NCBI GenBank assembly: GCA_002189035.1
Contig: NEEC01000178.1
Coordinates: forward strand, 1-34,976
From: Utricularia gibba
Lineage: Eukaryota > Streptophyta > Magnoliopsida > Lamiales > Lentibulariaceae
Direction: 5' to 3'
Length of the DNA: 34,976 bases
The notes beneath the pieces were generated by a model. It saw nothing but the letters and a program-made list of their open reading frames with translations, had not been told where the DNA came from and made no database searches. A program made the position numbers and the translations under genes. This document shows positions 24,468 through 34,976 of the stretch, piece after piece. Each line of letters opens with the position of its first letter. The stretch's first letter is position 1.

Positions 24468-26559
24468 CCGACGGAGCTTGGAATGAATATCGTCACGTAG
24501 ATTCACCTGAAGGCTTGCGTGTGAACCCGGCACCTGGTTCATACCCATGGGAAATTATACAAGGACAGCTTTTATAGCTTTTTGTGCACAAGCGGTACCC
24601 CCCGCTTCATGCTTATTGCAAACTACTGTTCGCCACCCTGTATCCTTGTGAAACTGCGCAAACACGCTACACCCATCGACGCACATAATGGTGGAGCAAC
24701 ACAAGTCACACGTACTGCTGCTCCAATTCCAAATTTCGTGAGCCTATTTGAACGGTCTTCCTTGATGCCCAATTCTTTTCCAAACAACTTCTTTTCTCCT
24801 CGAATGCGATTGCGGCGCGGTAACTACGCCATTGGACGTGCTCTCCCTTGCCATCATTGCGAATCCATGTGCTGAGTTTCAAGAGCCATGCGCTCCTGAA
24901 AACGAGCTACCGTAGAAAGCTCGTTTTTTCGAGGTACGGAGACACTCCGCAGGGGGATCCAATAGCTGCAAAGGAGGTCGTCACACGGTGCTTGTAGAGA
25001 GTTCCTTGGCAACGACGTCGGTGACCCGATGTTGGTGTTTTTTCGTATGCATATCTCCATTCGCGGCATGTGGAGCAAGTTCCATCCGCCCTCCATTCTC
25101 AAAGGAGGTGTTCTAGACACCGCGCCCTTTTGGAGGGTTTCTCGACTTGTTCGTCTTTTTTTCTTACTCCCATGGCTAATTGACTGCATTCCAACCCTTG
25201 GACTCGCAGAAACCTCATGCGGATGAACGCTCCTTCGAACCACCGGACATGTAGGCGCACCTTGCATTCTACAGCTTGAATGGTTCTACACAGCTACACG
25301 ATTGTGAAAACGACGTTCACAACGCCGCGATCCAGGATCGATGACTTTGGGCGCAACCCTGGTCGCGTATGCGTACCACCGTTTGTTGCTCCAAGGATCC
25401 CTTTGCGTGTGCCCCTCATGTTGGAATGCTGGTACGGCCTTCGAGAACCGATTTCTGTAGTTTTTTGCAGCCTCTCTGCTACGAACTTTTGGATTCAATT
25501 TTGGGATCGCAAATAGTGATAACATTGGAATGCGAATTCGCCTCATACTTCCCTTTCATCATGTCCCAACTCACGTTCCCTGAGTTCCTGCTGGTGAGCT
25601 CGTTCGGATTGTTATGCAATGCCTTTTAGAGAGCATGGTTTCCGCAAAGCGTGACCTTCTGTTGGCGAGTGTTGGCTTCCTTTGCTGCATGTTAACGGAT
25701 CGTCGCCTTCGAGCCCACTCTGGGAAAACAAGTTGAGACGAAGAATGGCCATGACGCGGATGTCCTAAGAAAATAGGAGCTTTGTCGCACTTGGGCGGGT
25801 GCTCCAGGAAAGATATGCAGGGTTTCGATGGTATTCCAGCCATCTCGTGAAGCTCGAAATGAAGGGGAGCGAATGATCGATGCTGTTAGAAACATGCATG
25901 GAGCCTCCTGCTGTGGAGTGAAGACGCATGATGTTGCGTGTGCTTGCATTACCTGCGTGGTTCGAGGTGCATGTAGGAGGCGCGTCATCGGGACCACCAT
26001 CCACTCCACCTACAAGGAGAACCGAGCATACGTCAGAGGAGGTGGTGGTTACGTTTTGCATGTAGAGTATGCCACTTCCAACGCCATGCTCATTGATGGT
26101 GCTCCAGGTAGACCGAGGTCGGGCTGGTTGCTGCGTCGTTAGGTTGCCTCGTGATGTGTGTTCTGTTTCAAATCTCCATAATCTGCTGCGTGCTCCCACA
26201 TCTTTCCATGAAGTGAAGGAGGACACAAACGTATCTCCTCTCGTGAGGAAATACAAGCGGAACAACCCGAGTGCACCACAATGAAGTGAACCTCGAAGAA
26301 GGACATTCCGGTCTGAAGACAAACCGCAAGAAGCACACAAATACACGATTTTAAGGTCATAGAGAAGGGAGTGGCAACACTCACATCTATCCACGCCCCT
26401 TTTCTGCGACGGATGGGGACTTCTCGTGTTCTGCATACAAACATAAGCTACTCAACTTCTTTAAATCCATGTAGCAAAAAGTGAGCTCGGGGACTGTCGA
26501 TTCCCGTCAGCAGCCTGTCAAGATAGCATTGATATGCTGGCTATCGAGGGTGGCACTAT
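24468..26559 (+). repeat. Repeat unit 13 (2,092 bp, full length)
   Basis: This copy is indistinguishable from unit 7 by eye. It has the C6 allele and lies between the C5 copies 12 and 14. Confidence 0.98.
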
Positions 26560-28650
26560 CCGACGGAGCTTGGAATGAATATCGTCACGTAGATTCACCT
26601 GAAGGCTTGCGTGTGAACCCGGCACCTGGTTCATACCCATGGGAAATTATACAAGGACAGCTTTTATAGCTTTTTGTGCACAAGCGGTACCCCCGCTTCA
26701 TGCTTATTGCAAACTACTGTTCGCCACCCTGTATCCTTGTGAAACTGCGCAAACACGCTACACCCATCGACGCACATAATGGTGGAGCAACACAAGTCAC
26801 ACGTACTGCTGCTCCAATTCCAAATTTCGTGAGCCTATTTGAACGGTCTTCCTTGATGCCCAATTCTTTTCCAAACAACTTCTTTTCTCCTCGAATGCGA
26901 TTGCGGCGCGGTAACTACGCCATTGGACGTGCTCTCCCTTGCCATCATTGCGAATCCATGTGCTGAGTTTCAAGAGCCATGCGCTCCTGAAAACGAGCTA
27001 CCGTAGAAAGCTCGTTTTTTCGAGGTACGGAGACACTCCGCAGGGGGATCCAATAGCTGCAAAGGAGGTCGTCACACGGTGCTTGTAGAGAGTTCCTTGG
27101 CAACGACGTCGGTGACCCGATGTTGGTGTTTTTTCGTATGCATATCTCCATTCGCGGCATGTGGAGCAAGTTCCATCCGCCCTCCATTCTCAAAGGAGGT
27201 GTTCTAGACACCGCGCCCTTTTGGAGGGTTTCTCGACTTGTTCGTCTTTTTTTCTTACTCCCATGGCTAATTGACTGCATTCCAACCCTTGGACTCGCAG
27301 AAACCTCATGCGGATGAACGCTCCTTCGAACCACCGGACATGTAGGCGCACCTTGCATTCTACAGCTTGAATGGTTCTACACAGCTACACGATTGTGAAA
27401 ACGACGTTCACAACGCCGCGATCCAGGATCGATGACTTTGGGCGCAACCCTGGTCGCGTATGCGTACCACCGTTTGTTGCTCCAAGGATCCCTTTGCGTG
27501 TGCCCCTCATGTTGGAATGCTGGTACGGCCTTCGAGAACCGATTTCTGTAGTTTTTTGCAGCCTCTCTGCTACGAACTTTTGGATTCAATTTTGGGATCG
27601 CAAATAGTGATAACATTGGAATGCGAATTCGCCTCATACTTCCCTTTCATCATGTCCCAACTCACGTTCCCTGAGTTCCTGCTGGTGAGCTCGTTCGGAT
27701 TGTTATGCAATGCCTTTTAGAGAGCATGGTTTCCGCAAAGCGTGACCTTCTGTTGGCGAGTGTTGGCTTCCTTTGCTGCATGTTAACGGATCGTCGCCTT
27801 CGAGCCCACTCTGGGAAAACAAGTTGAGACGAAGAATGGCCATGACGCGGATGTCCTAAGAAAATAGGAGCTTTGTCGCACTTGGGCGGGTGCTCCAGGA
27901 AAGATATGCAGGGTTTCGATGGTATTCCAGCCATCTCGTGAAGCTCGAAATGAAGGGGAGCGAATGATCGATGCTGTTAGAAACATGCATGGAGCCTCCT
28001 GCTGTGGAGTGAAGACGCATGATGTTGCGTGTGCTTGCATTACCTGCGTGGTTCGAGGTGCATGTAGGAGGCGCGTCATCGGGACCACCATCCACTCCAC
28101 CTACAAGGAGAACCGAGCATACGTCAGAGGAGGTGGTGGTTACGTTTTGCATGTAGAGTATGCCACTTCCAACGCCATGCTCATTGATGGTGCTCCAGGT
28201 AGACCGAGGTCGGGCTGGTTGCTGCGTCGTTAGGTTGCCTCGTGATGTGTGTTCTGTTTCAAATCTCCATAATCTGCTGCGTGCTCCCACATCTTTCCAT
28301 GAAGTGAAGGAGGACACAAACGTATCTCCTCTCGTGAGGAAATACAAGCGGAACAACCCGAGTGCACCACAATGAAGTGAACCTCGAAGAAGGACATTCC
28401 GGTCTGAAGACAAACCGCAAGAAGCACACAAATACACGATTTTAAGGTCATAGAGAAGGGAGTGGCAACACTCACATCTATCCACGCCCCTTTTCTGCGA
28501 CGGATGGGGACTTCTCGTGTTCTGCATACAAACATAAGCTACTCAACTTCTTTAAATCCATGTAGCAAAAAGTGAGCTCGGGGACTGTCGATTCCCGTCA
28601 GCAGCCTGTCAAGATAGCATTGATATGCTGGCTATCGAGGGTGGCACTAT
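26560..28650 (+). repeat. Repeat unit 14 (2,091 bp, C5 allele)
   Basis: This copy is identical to unit 11 by eye, with C5 at 26690-26694. Confidence 0.98.
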
Positions 28651-30740
28651 CCGACGGAGCTTGGAATGAATATCGTCACGTAGATTCACCTGAAGGCTTG
28701 CGTGTGAACCCGGCACCTGGTTCATACCCATGGGAAATTATACAAGGACAGCTTTTATAGCTTTTTGTGCACAAGCGGTACCCCCCGCTTCATGCTTATT
28801 GCAAACTACTGTTCGCCACCCTGTATCCTTGTGAAACTGCGCAAACACGCTACACCCATCGACGCACATAATGGTGGAGCAACACAAGTCACACGTACTG
28901 CTGCTCCAATTCCAAATTTCGTGAGCCTATTTGAACGGTCTTCCTTGATGCCCAATTCTTTTCCAAACAACTTCTTTTCTCCTCGAATGCGATTGCGGCG
29001 CGGTAACTACGCCATTGGACGTGCTCTCCCTTGCCATCATTGCGAATCCATGTGCTGAGTTTCAAGAGCCATGCGCTCCTGAAAACGAGCTACCGTAGAA
29101 AGCTCGTTTTTTCGAGGTACGGAGACACTCCGCAGGGGGATCCAATAGCTGCAAAGGAGGTCGTCACACGGTGCTTGTAGAGAGTTCCTTGGCAACGACG
29201 TCGGTGACCCGATGTTGGTGTTTTTTCGTATGCATATCTCCATTCGCGGCATGTGGAGCAAGTTCCATCCGCCCTCCATTCTCAAAGGAGGTGTTCTAGA
29301 CACCGCGCCCTTTTGGAGGGTTTCTCGACTTGTTCGTCTTTTTTTCTTACTCCCATGGCTAATTGACTGCATTCCAACCCTTGGACTCGCAGAAACCTCA
29401 TGCGGATGAACGCTCCTTCGAACCACCGGACATGTAGGCGCACCTTGCATTCTACAGCTTGAATGGTTCTACACAGCTACACGATTGTGAAAACGACGTT
29501 CACAACGCCGCGATCCAGGATCGATGACTTTGGGCGCAACCCTGGTCGCGTATGCGTACCACCGTTTGTTGCTCCAAGGATCCCTTTGCGTGTGCCCCTC
29601 ATGTTGGAATGCTGGTACGGCCTTCGAGAACCGATTTCTGTAGTTTTTTGCAGCCTCTCTGCTACGAACTTTTGGATTCAATTTTGGGATCGCAAATAGT
29701 GATAACATTGGAATGCGAATTCGCCTCATACTTCCCTTTCATCATGTCCCAACTCACGTTCCCTGAGTTCCTGCTGGTGAGCTCGTTCGGATTGTTATGC
29801 AATGCCTTTTAGAGAGCATGGTTTCCGCAAAGCGTGACCTTCTGTTGGCGAGTGTTGGCTTCCTTTGCTGCATGTTAACGGATCGTCGCCTTCGAGCCCA
29901 CTCTGGGAAAACAAGTTGAGACGAAGAATGGCCATGACGCGGATGTCCTAAGAAAATAGGAGCTTTGTCGCACTTGGGCGGGTGCTCCAGGAAAGATATG
30001 CAGGGTTTCGATGGTATTCCAGCCATCTCGTGAAGCTCGAAATGAAGGGGAGCGAATGATCGATGCTGTTAGAAACATGCATGGAGCCTCCTGCTGTGGA
30101 GTGAAGACGCATGATGTTGCGTGTGCTTGCATTACCTGCGTGGTTCGAGGTGCATGTAGGAGGCGCGTCATCGGGACCACCATCCACTCCACCTACAAGG
30201 AGAACCGAGCATACGTCAGAGGAGGTGGTGGTTACGTTTTGCATGTAGAGTATGCCACTTCCAACGCCATGCTCATTGATGGTGCTCCAGGTAGACCGAG
30301 GTCGGGCTGGTTGCTGCGTCGTTAGGTTGCCTCGTGATGTGTGTTCTGTTTCAAATCTCCATAATCTGCTGCGTGCTCCACATCTTTCCATGAAGTGAAG
30401 GAGGACACAAACGTATCTCCTCTCGTGAGGAAATACAAGCGGAACAACCCGAGTGCACCACAATGAAGTGAACCTCGAAGAAGGACATTCCGGTCTGAAG
30501 ACAAACCGCAAGAAGCACACAAATACACGATTTTAAGGTCATAGAGAAGGGAGTGGCAACACTCACATCTATCCACGCCCTTTTCTGCGACGGATGGGGA
30601 CTTCTCGTGTTCTGCATACAAACATAAGCTACTCAACTTCTTTAAATCCATGTAGCAAAAAGTGAGCTCGGGGACTGTCGATTCCCGTCAGCAGCCTGTC
30701 AAGATAGCATTGATATGCTGGCTATCGAGGGTGGCACTAT
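28651..30740 (+). repeat. Repeat unit 15 (2,090 bp)
   Basis: This copy is as unit 7 apart from two homopolymer losses, CCC to CC at 30378-30379 and CCCC to CCC at 30588-30590. Together they break the minus-strand open frame that is 223 codons long in most other copies. Confidence 0.98.
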
Positions 30741-32830
30741 CCGACGGAGCTTGGAATGAATATCGTCACGTAGATTCACCTGAAGGCTTGCGTGTGAACC
30801 CGGCACCTGGTTCATACCCATGGGAAATTATACAAGGACAGCTTTTATAGCTTTTTGTGCACAAGCGGTACCCCCGCTTCATGCTTATTGCAAACTACTG
30901 TTCGCCACCCTGTATCCTTGTGAAACTGCGCAAACACGCTACACCCATCGACGCACATAATGGTGGAGCAACACAAGTCACACGTACTGCTGCTCCAATT
31001 CCAAATTTCGTGAGCCTATTTGAACGGTCTTCCTTGATGCCCAATTCTTTTCCAAACAACTTCTTTTCTCCTCGAATGCGATTGCGGCGCGGTAACTACG
31101 CCATTGGACGTGCTCTCCCTTGCCATCATTGCGAATCCATGTGCTGAGTTTCAAGAGCCATGCGCTCCTGAAAACGAGCTACCGTAGAAAGCTCGTTTTT
31201 TCGAGGTACGGAGACACTCCGCAGGGGGATCCAATAGCTGCAAAGGAGGTCGTCACACGGTGCTTGTAGAGAGTTCCTTGGCAACGACGTCGGTGACCCG
31301 ATGTTGGTGTTTTTTCGTATGCATATCTCCATTCGCGGCATGTGGAGCAAGTTCCATCCGCCCTCCATTCTCAAAGGAGGTGTTCTAGACACCGCGCCCT
31401 TTTGGAGGGTTTCTCGACTTGTTCGTCTTTTTTTCTTACTCCCATGGCTAATTGACTGCATTCCAACCCTTGGACTCGCAGAAACCTCATGCGGATGAAC
31501 GCTCCTTCGAACCACCGGACATGTAGGCGCACCTTGCATTCTACAGCTTGAATGGTTCTACACAGCTACACGATTGTGAAAACGACGTTCACAACGCCGC
31601 GATCCAGGATCGATGACTTTGGGCGCAACCCTGGTCGCGTATGCGTACCACCGTTTGTTGCTCCAAGGATCCCTTTGCGTGTGCCCCTCATGTTGGAATG
31701 CTGGTACGGCCTTCGAGAACCGATTTCTGTAGTTTTTTGCAGCCTCTCTGCTACGAACTTTTGGATTCAATTTTGGGATCGCAAATAGTGATAACATTGG
31801 AATGCGAATTCGCCTCATACTTCCCTTTCATCATGTCCCAACTCACGTTCCCTGAGTTCCTGCTGGTGAGCTCGTTCGGATTGTTATGCAATGCCTTTTA
31901 GAGAGCATGGTTTCCGCAAAGCGTGACCTTCTGTTGGCGAGTGTTGGCTTCCTTTGCTGCATGTTAACGGATCGTCGCCTTCGAGCCCACTCTGGGAAAA
32001 CAAGTTGAGACGAAGAATGGCCATGACGCGGATGTCCTAAGAAAATAGGAGCTTTGTCGCACTTGGGCGGGTGCTCCAGGAAAGATATGCAGGGTTTCGA
32101 TGGTATTCCAGCCATCTCGTGAAGCTCGAAATGAAGGGGAGCGAATGATCGATGCTGTTAGAAACATGCATGGAGCCTCCTGCTGTGGAGTGAAGACGCA
32201 TGATGTTGCGTGTGCTTGCATTACCTGCGTGGTTCGAGGTGCATGTAGGAGGCGCGTCATCGGGACCACCATCCACTCCACCTACAAGGAGAACCGAGCA
32301 TACGTCAGAGGAGGTGGTGGTTACGTTTTGCATGTAGAGTATGCCACTTCCAACGCCATGCTCATTGATGGTGCTCCAGGTAGACCGAGGTCGGGCTGGT
32401 TGCTGCGTCGTTAGGTTGCCTCGTGATGTGTTTCTGTTTCAAATCTCCATAATCTGCTGCGTGCTCCCACATCTTTCCATGAAGTGAAGGAGGACACAAA
32501 CGTATCTCCTCTCGTGAGGAAATACAAGCGGAACAACCCGAGTGCACCACAATGAAGTGAACCTCGAAGAAGGACATTCCGGTCTGAAGACAAACCGCAA
32601 GAAGCACACAAATACACGATTTTAAGGTCATAGAGAAGGGAGTGGCAACACTCACATCTATCCACGCCCCTTTTCTGCGACGGATGGGGACTTCTCGTGT
32701 TCTGCATACAAACATAAGCTACTCAACTTCTTTAAATCCATGTAGCAAAAAGTGAGCTCGGGGACTGTCGATTCCCGTCAGCAGCCTGTCAAGATAGCAT
32801 TGATATGCTGGCTATCGAGGGTGGCACTAT
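30741..32830 (+). repeat. Repeat unit 16 (2,090 bp, C5 allele)
   Basis: This copy has C5 at 30871-30875. It also has one G lost near 32430, where GTGTGTTCTG becomes GTGTTTCTG. Otherwise it is as unit 7. Confidence 0.98.
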
Positions 32831-34904
32831 CCGACGGAGCTTGGAATGAATATCGTCACGTAGATTCACCTGAAGGCTTGCGTGTGAACCTGGTTCATAC
32901 CCATGGGAAATTATACAAGGACAGCTTTTATAGCTTTTTGTGCACAAGCGGTACCCCCCTTCATGCTTATTGCAAACTACTGTTCGCCACCCTGTATCCT
33001 TGTGAAACTGCGCAAACACGCTACACCCATCGACGCACATAATGGTGGAGCAACACAAGTCACACGTACTGCTGCTCCAATTCCAAATTTCGTGAGCCTA
33101 TTTGAACGGTCTTCCTTGATGCCCAATTCTTTTCCAAACAACTTCTTTTCTCCTCGAATGCGATTGCGGCGCGGTAACTACGCCATTGGACGTGCTCTCC
33201 CTTGCCATCATTGCGAATCCATGTGCTGAGTTTCAAAGAGCCATGCGCTCCTGAAAACGAGCTACCGTAGAAAGCTCGTTTTTTCGAGGTACGGAGACAC
33301 TCCGCAGGGGGATCCAATAGCTGCAAAGGAGGTCACACGGTGCTTGTAGAGAGTTCCTTGGCAACGACGTCGGTGACCCGATGTTGGTGTTTTTTCGTAT
33401 GCATATCTCCATTCGCGGCATGTGGAGCAAGTTCCATCCGCCTCCATTCTCAAAGGAGGTGTTCTAGACACCGCGCCCTTTTGGAGGGTTTCTCGACTTG
33501 TTCGTCTTTTTTTCTTACTCCCATGGCTAATTGACTGCATTCCAACCCTTGGACTCGCAGAAACCTCATGCGGAACGCTCCTTCGAACCACCGGACATGT
33601 AGGCGCACCTTGCATTCTACAGCTTGAATGGTTCTACACAGCTACACGATTGTGAAAACGACGTTCACAACGCCGCGATCCAGGATCGATGACTTTGGGC
33701 GCAACCCTGGTCGCGTATGCGTACCACCGTTTGTTGCTCCAAGGATCCCTTTGCGTGTGCCCCTCATGTTGGAATGCTGGTACGGCCTTCGAGAACCGAT
33801 TTCTGTAGTTTTTTGCAGCCTCTCTGCTACGAACTTTTGGATTCAATTTTGGGATCGCAAATAGTGATAACATTGGAATGCGAATTCGCCTCATACTTCC
33901 CTTTCATCATGTCCCAACTCACGTTCCCTGAGTTCCTGCTGTGAGCTCGTTCGGATTGTTATGCAATGCCTTTTAGAGAGCATGGTTTCCGCAAAGCGTG
34001 ACCTTCTGTTGGCGAGTGTTGGCTTCCTTTGCTGCATGTTAACGGATCGTCGCCTTCGAGCCCACTCTGGGAAAACAAGTTGAGACGAAGAATGGCCATG
34101 ACGCGGATGTCCTAAGAAAATAGGAGCTTTGTCGCACTTGGGCGGGTGCTCCAGGAAAGATATGCAGGGTTTCGATGGTATTCCAGCCATCTCGTGAAGC
34201 TCGAAATGAAGGGGAGCGAATGATCGATGCTGTTAGAAACATGCATGGAGCCTCCTGCTGTGGAGTGAAGACGCATGATGTTGCGTGTGCTTGCATTACC
34301 TGCGTGGTTCGAGGTGCATGTAGGAGGCGCGTCATCGGGACCACCATCCACTCCACCTACAAGGAGAACCGAGCATACGTCAGAGGAGGTGGTGGTTACG
34401 TTTTGCATGTAGAGTATGCCACTTCCAACGCCATGCTCATTGATGGTGCTCCAGGTAGACCGAGTCGGGCTGGTTGCTGCGTCGTTAGGTTGCCTCGTGA
34501 TGTGTGTTCTGTTTCAAATCTCCATAATCTGCTGCGTGCTCCCACATCTTTCCATGAAGTGAAGGAGGACACAAACGTATCTCCTCTCGTGAGGAAATAC
34601 AAGCGGAACAACCCGAGTGCACCACAATGAAGTGAACCTCGAAGAAGGACATTCCGGTCTGAAGACAAACCGCAAGAAGCACACAAATACACGATTTTAA
34701 GGTCATAGAGAAGGGAGTGGCAACACTCACATCTATCCACGCCCCTTTTCTGCGACGGATGGGGACTTCTCGTGTTCTGCATACAAACATAAGCTACTCA
34801 ACTTCTTTAAATCCATGTAGCAAAAGTGAGCTCGGGGACTGTCGATTCCCGTCAGCAGCCTGTCAAGATAGCATTGATATGCTGGCTATCGAGGGTGGCA
34901 CTAT
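32831..34904 (+). repeat. Repeat unit 17 (2,074 bp, most indel-rich copy)
   Basis: This copy is a net 18 bp short of unit 7. It lacks 7 bp near 32890 (GAACCCGGCACCTGG reduced to GAACCTGG), GC after the C run near 32958, one GTC of a GTCGTC near 33333, one C near 33441, 3 bp near 33574 (GGATGAACG to GGAACG), one G near 33941, one G near 34464 and one A near 34824. One extra A is present near 33236. I saw no substitutions. The GC loss removes the small AAGCGG/CCGCTT inverted repeat. As in unit 1, indels without substitutions at a window edge suggest sequence error. Confidence 0.97.
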
Positions 34905-34976
34905 CCGACGGAGCTTGGAATGAATATCGTCACGTAGATTCACCTGAAGGCTTGCGTGTGAACCGGCACCTGGTTC
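34905..34976 (+). repeat. Repeat unit 18 (first 72 bp only)
   Basis: The unit begins again with CCGACGGAGCTTGG and runs to the window end at GGCACCTGGTTC. One C is missing (AACCGGCACC, where other copies have AACCCGGCACC). The array therefore continues, or the contig is cut, inside a unit. Confidence 0.97.

Larger units (their letters stand above)
1..34976 (+). repeat. Tandem array of a ~2,092-bp satellite-like unit (17 copies plus a partial 18th)
   Basis: The same ~2.09-kb sequence recurs head to tail across the whole window, with no inverted copy, spacer or inserted element. The spacing between successive unit starts is 2090-2092 bp in most copies and 1479 bp across the one deleted copy. 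Base composition is balanced, near half G+C by eye. I saw no obvious shorter subrepeat inside the unit, so this is a long-monomer satellite and not a higher-order array of a short monomer. Both window ends fall inside the array, so its true size and flanks are unknown. Known long-monomer satellites lie in subtelomeric, pericentromeric or heterochromatic DNA, but nothing here (no telomeric repeat, no single-copy flank) tells which applies. A concatemer of a ~2.09-kb circle would look the same. The array itself is certain; its nature is inferred. Confidence 0.98.

Noticed and set aside
1-34976. CRISPR array, insertion sequence, rRNA or spliced-leader array, kinetoplast minicircle
   Set aside because: The repeats are 2.09 kb with no spacers. 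No transposase or terminal inverted repeats are seen. I found no rRNA, canonical trypanosomatid spliced-leader sequence, or minicircle universal motif (GGGGTTGGTGTA) in the unit.

Overview
The whole window is one uninterrupted head-to-tail tandem array. A unit of about 2,092 bp repeats in direct orientation from base 1 to base 34976, giving 17 copies plus a 72-bp start of an 18th. I set the unit start at the motif CCGACGGAGCTTGG, which is arbitrary. The starts are then 1, 2083, 4172, 6257, 7736, 9828, 11919, 14011, 16103, 18194, 20286, 22377, 24468, 26560, 28651, 30741, 32831 and 34905. The lengths are 2082, 2089, 2085, 1479, 2092, 2091, 2092, 2092, 2091, 2092, 2091, 2091, 2092, 2091, 2090, 2090, 2074 and 72 (partial). 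There is no single-copy flank on either side.

Layout: copies 1-3 (1-6256) carry several small deletions, and copies 2-5 share a few substitutions. Copy 4 (6257-7735) lacks 613 bp through a clean deletion. Copies 5-14 (7736-28650) are nearly identical. Copies 15-17 (28651-34904) again carry small deletions, with copy 17 the worst. Most of these small losses sit in homopolymers or short repeats and are not accompanied by substitutions. That pattern fits thin read coverage at the ends of a long-read contig better than real divergence.

I found no convincing gene in the unit: no recognisable protein, rRNA, tRNA, CRISPR, transposase or telomeric repeat. Open frames of about 60-220 codons occur in several overlapping frames on both strands, as expected for roughly 50% GC DNA with few stops. 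The most structured element is a 10-bp-stem hairpin followed by six T, present in all 17 copies. It looks like a transcription terminator but is unproven.

Organism: the sequence does not identify it. A long homogeneous array of a non-coding 2.1-kb unit is typical of satellite DNA (subtelomeric, pericentromeric or heterochromatic) in a eukaryotic nuclear genome. A multimer of a roughly 2.09-kb circular DNA (minicircle, plasmid or extrachromosomal circle) would give the same sequence and cannot be excluded. No genes can be said to work together here. The biology that can be read is how the array evolves: unequal exchange or conversion, internal deletion and homogenisation.
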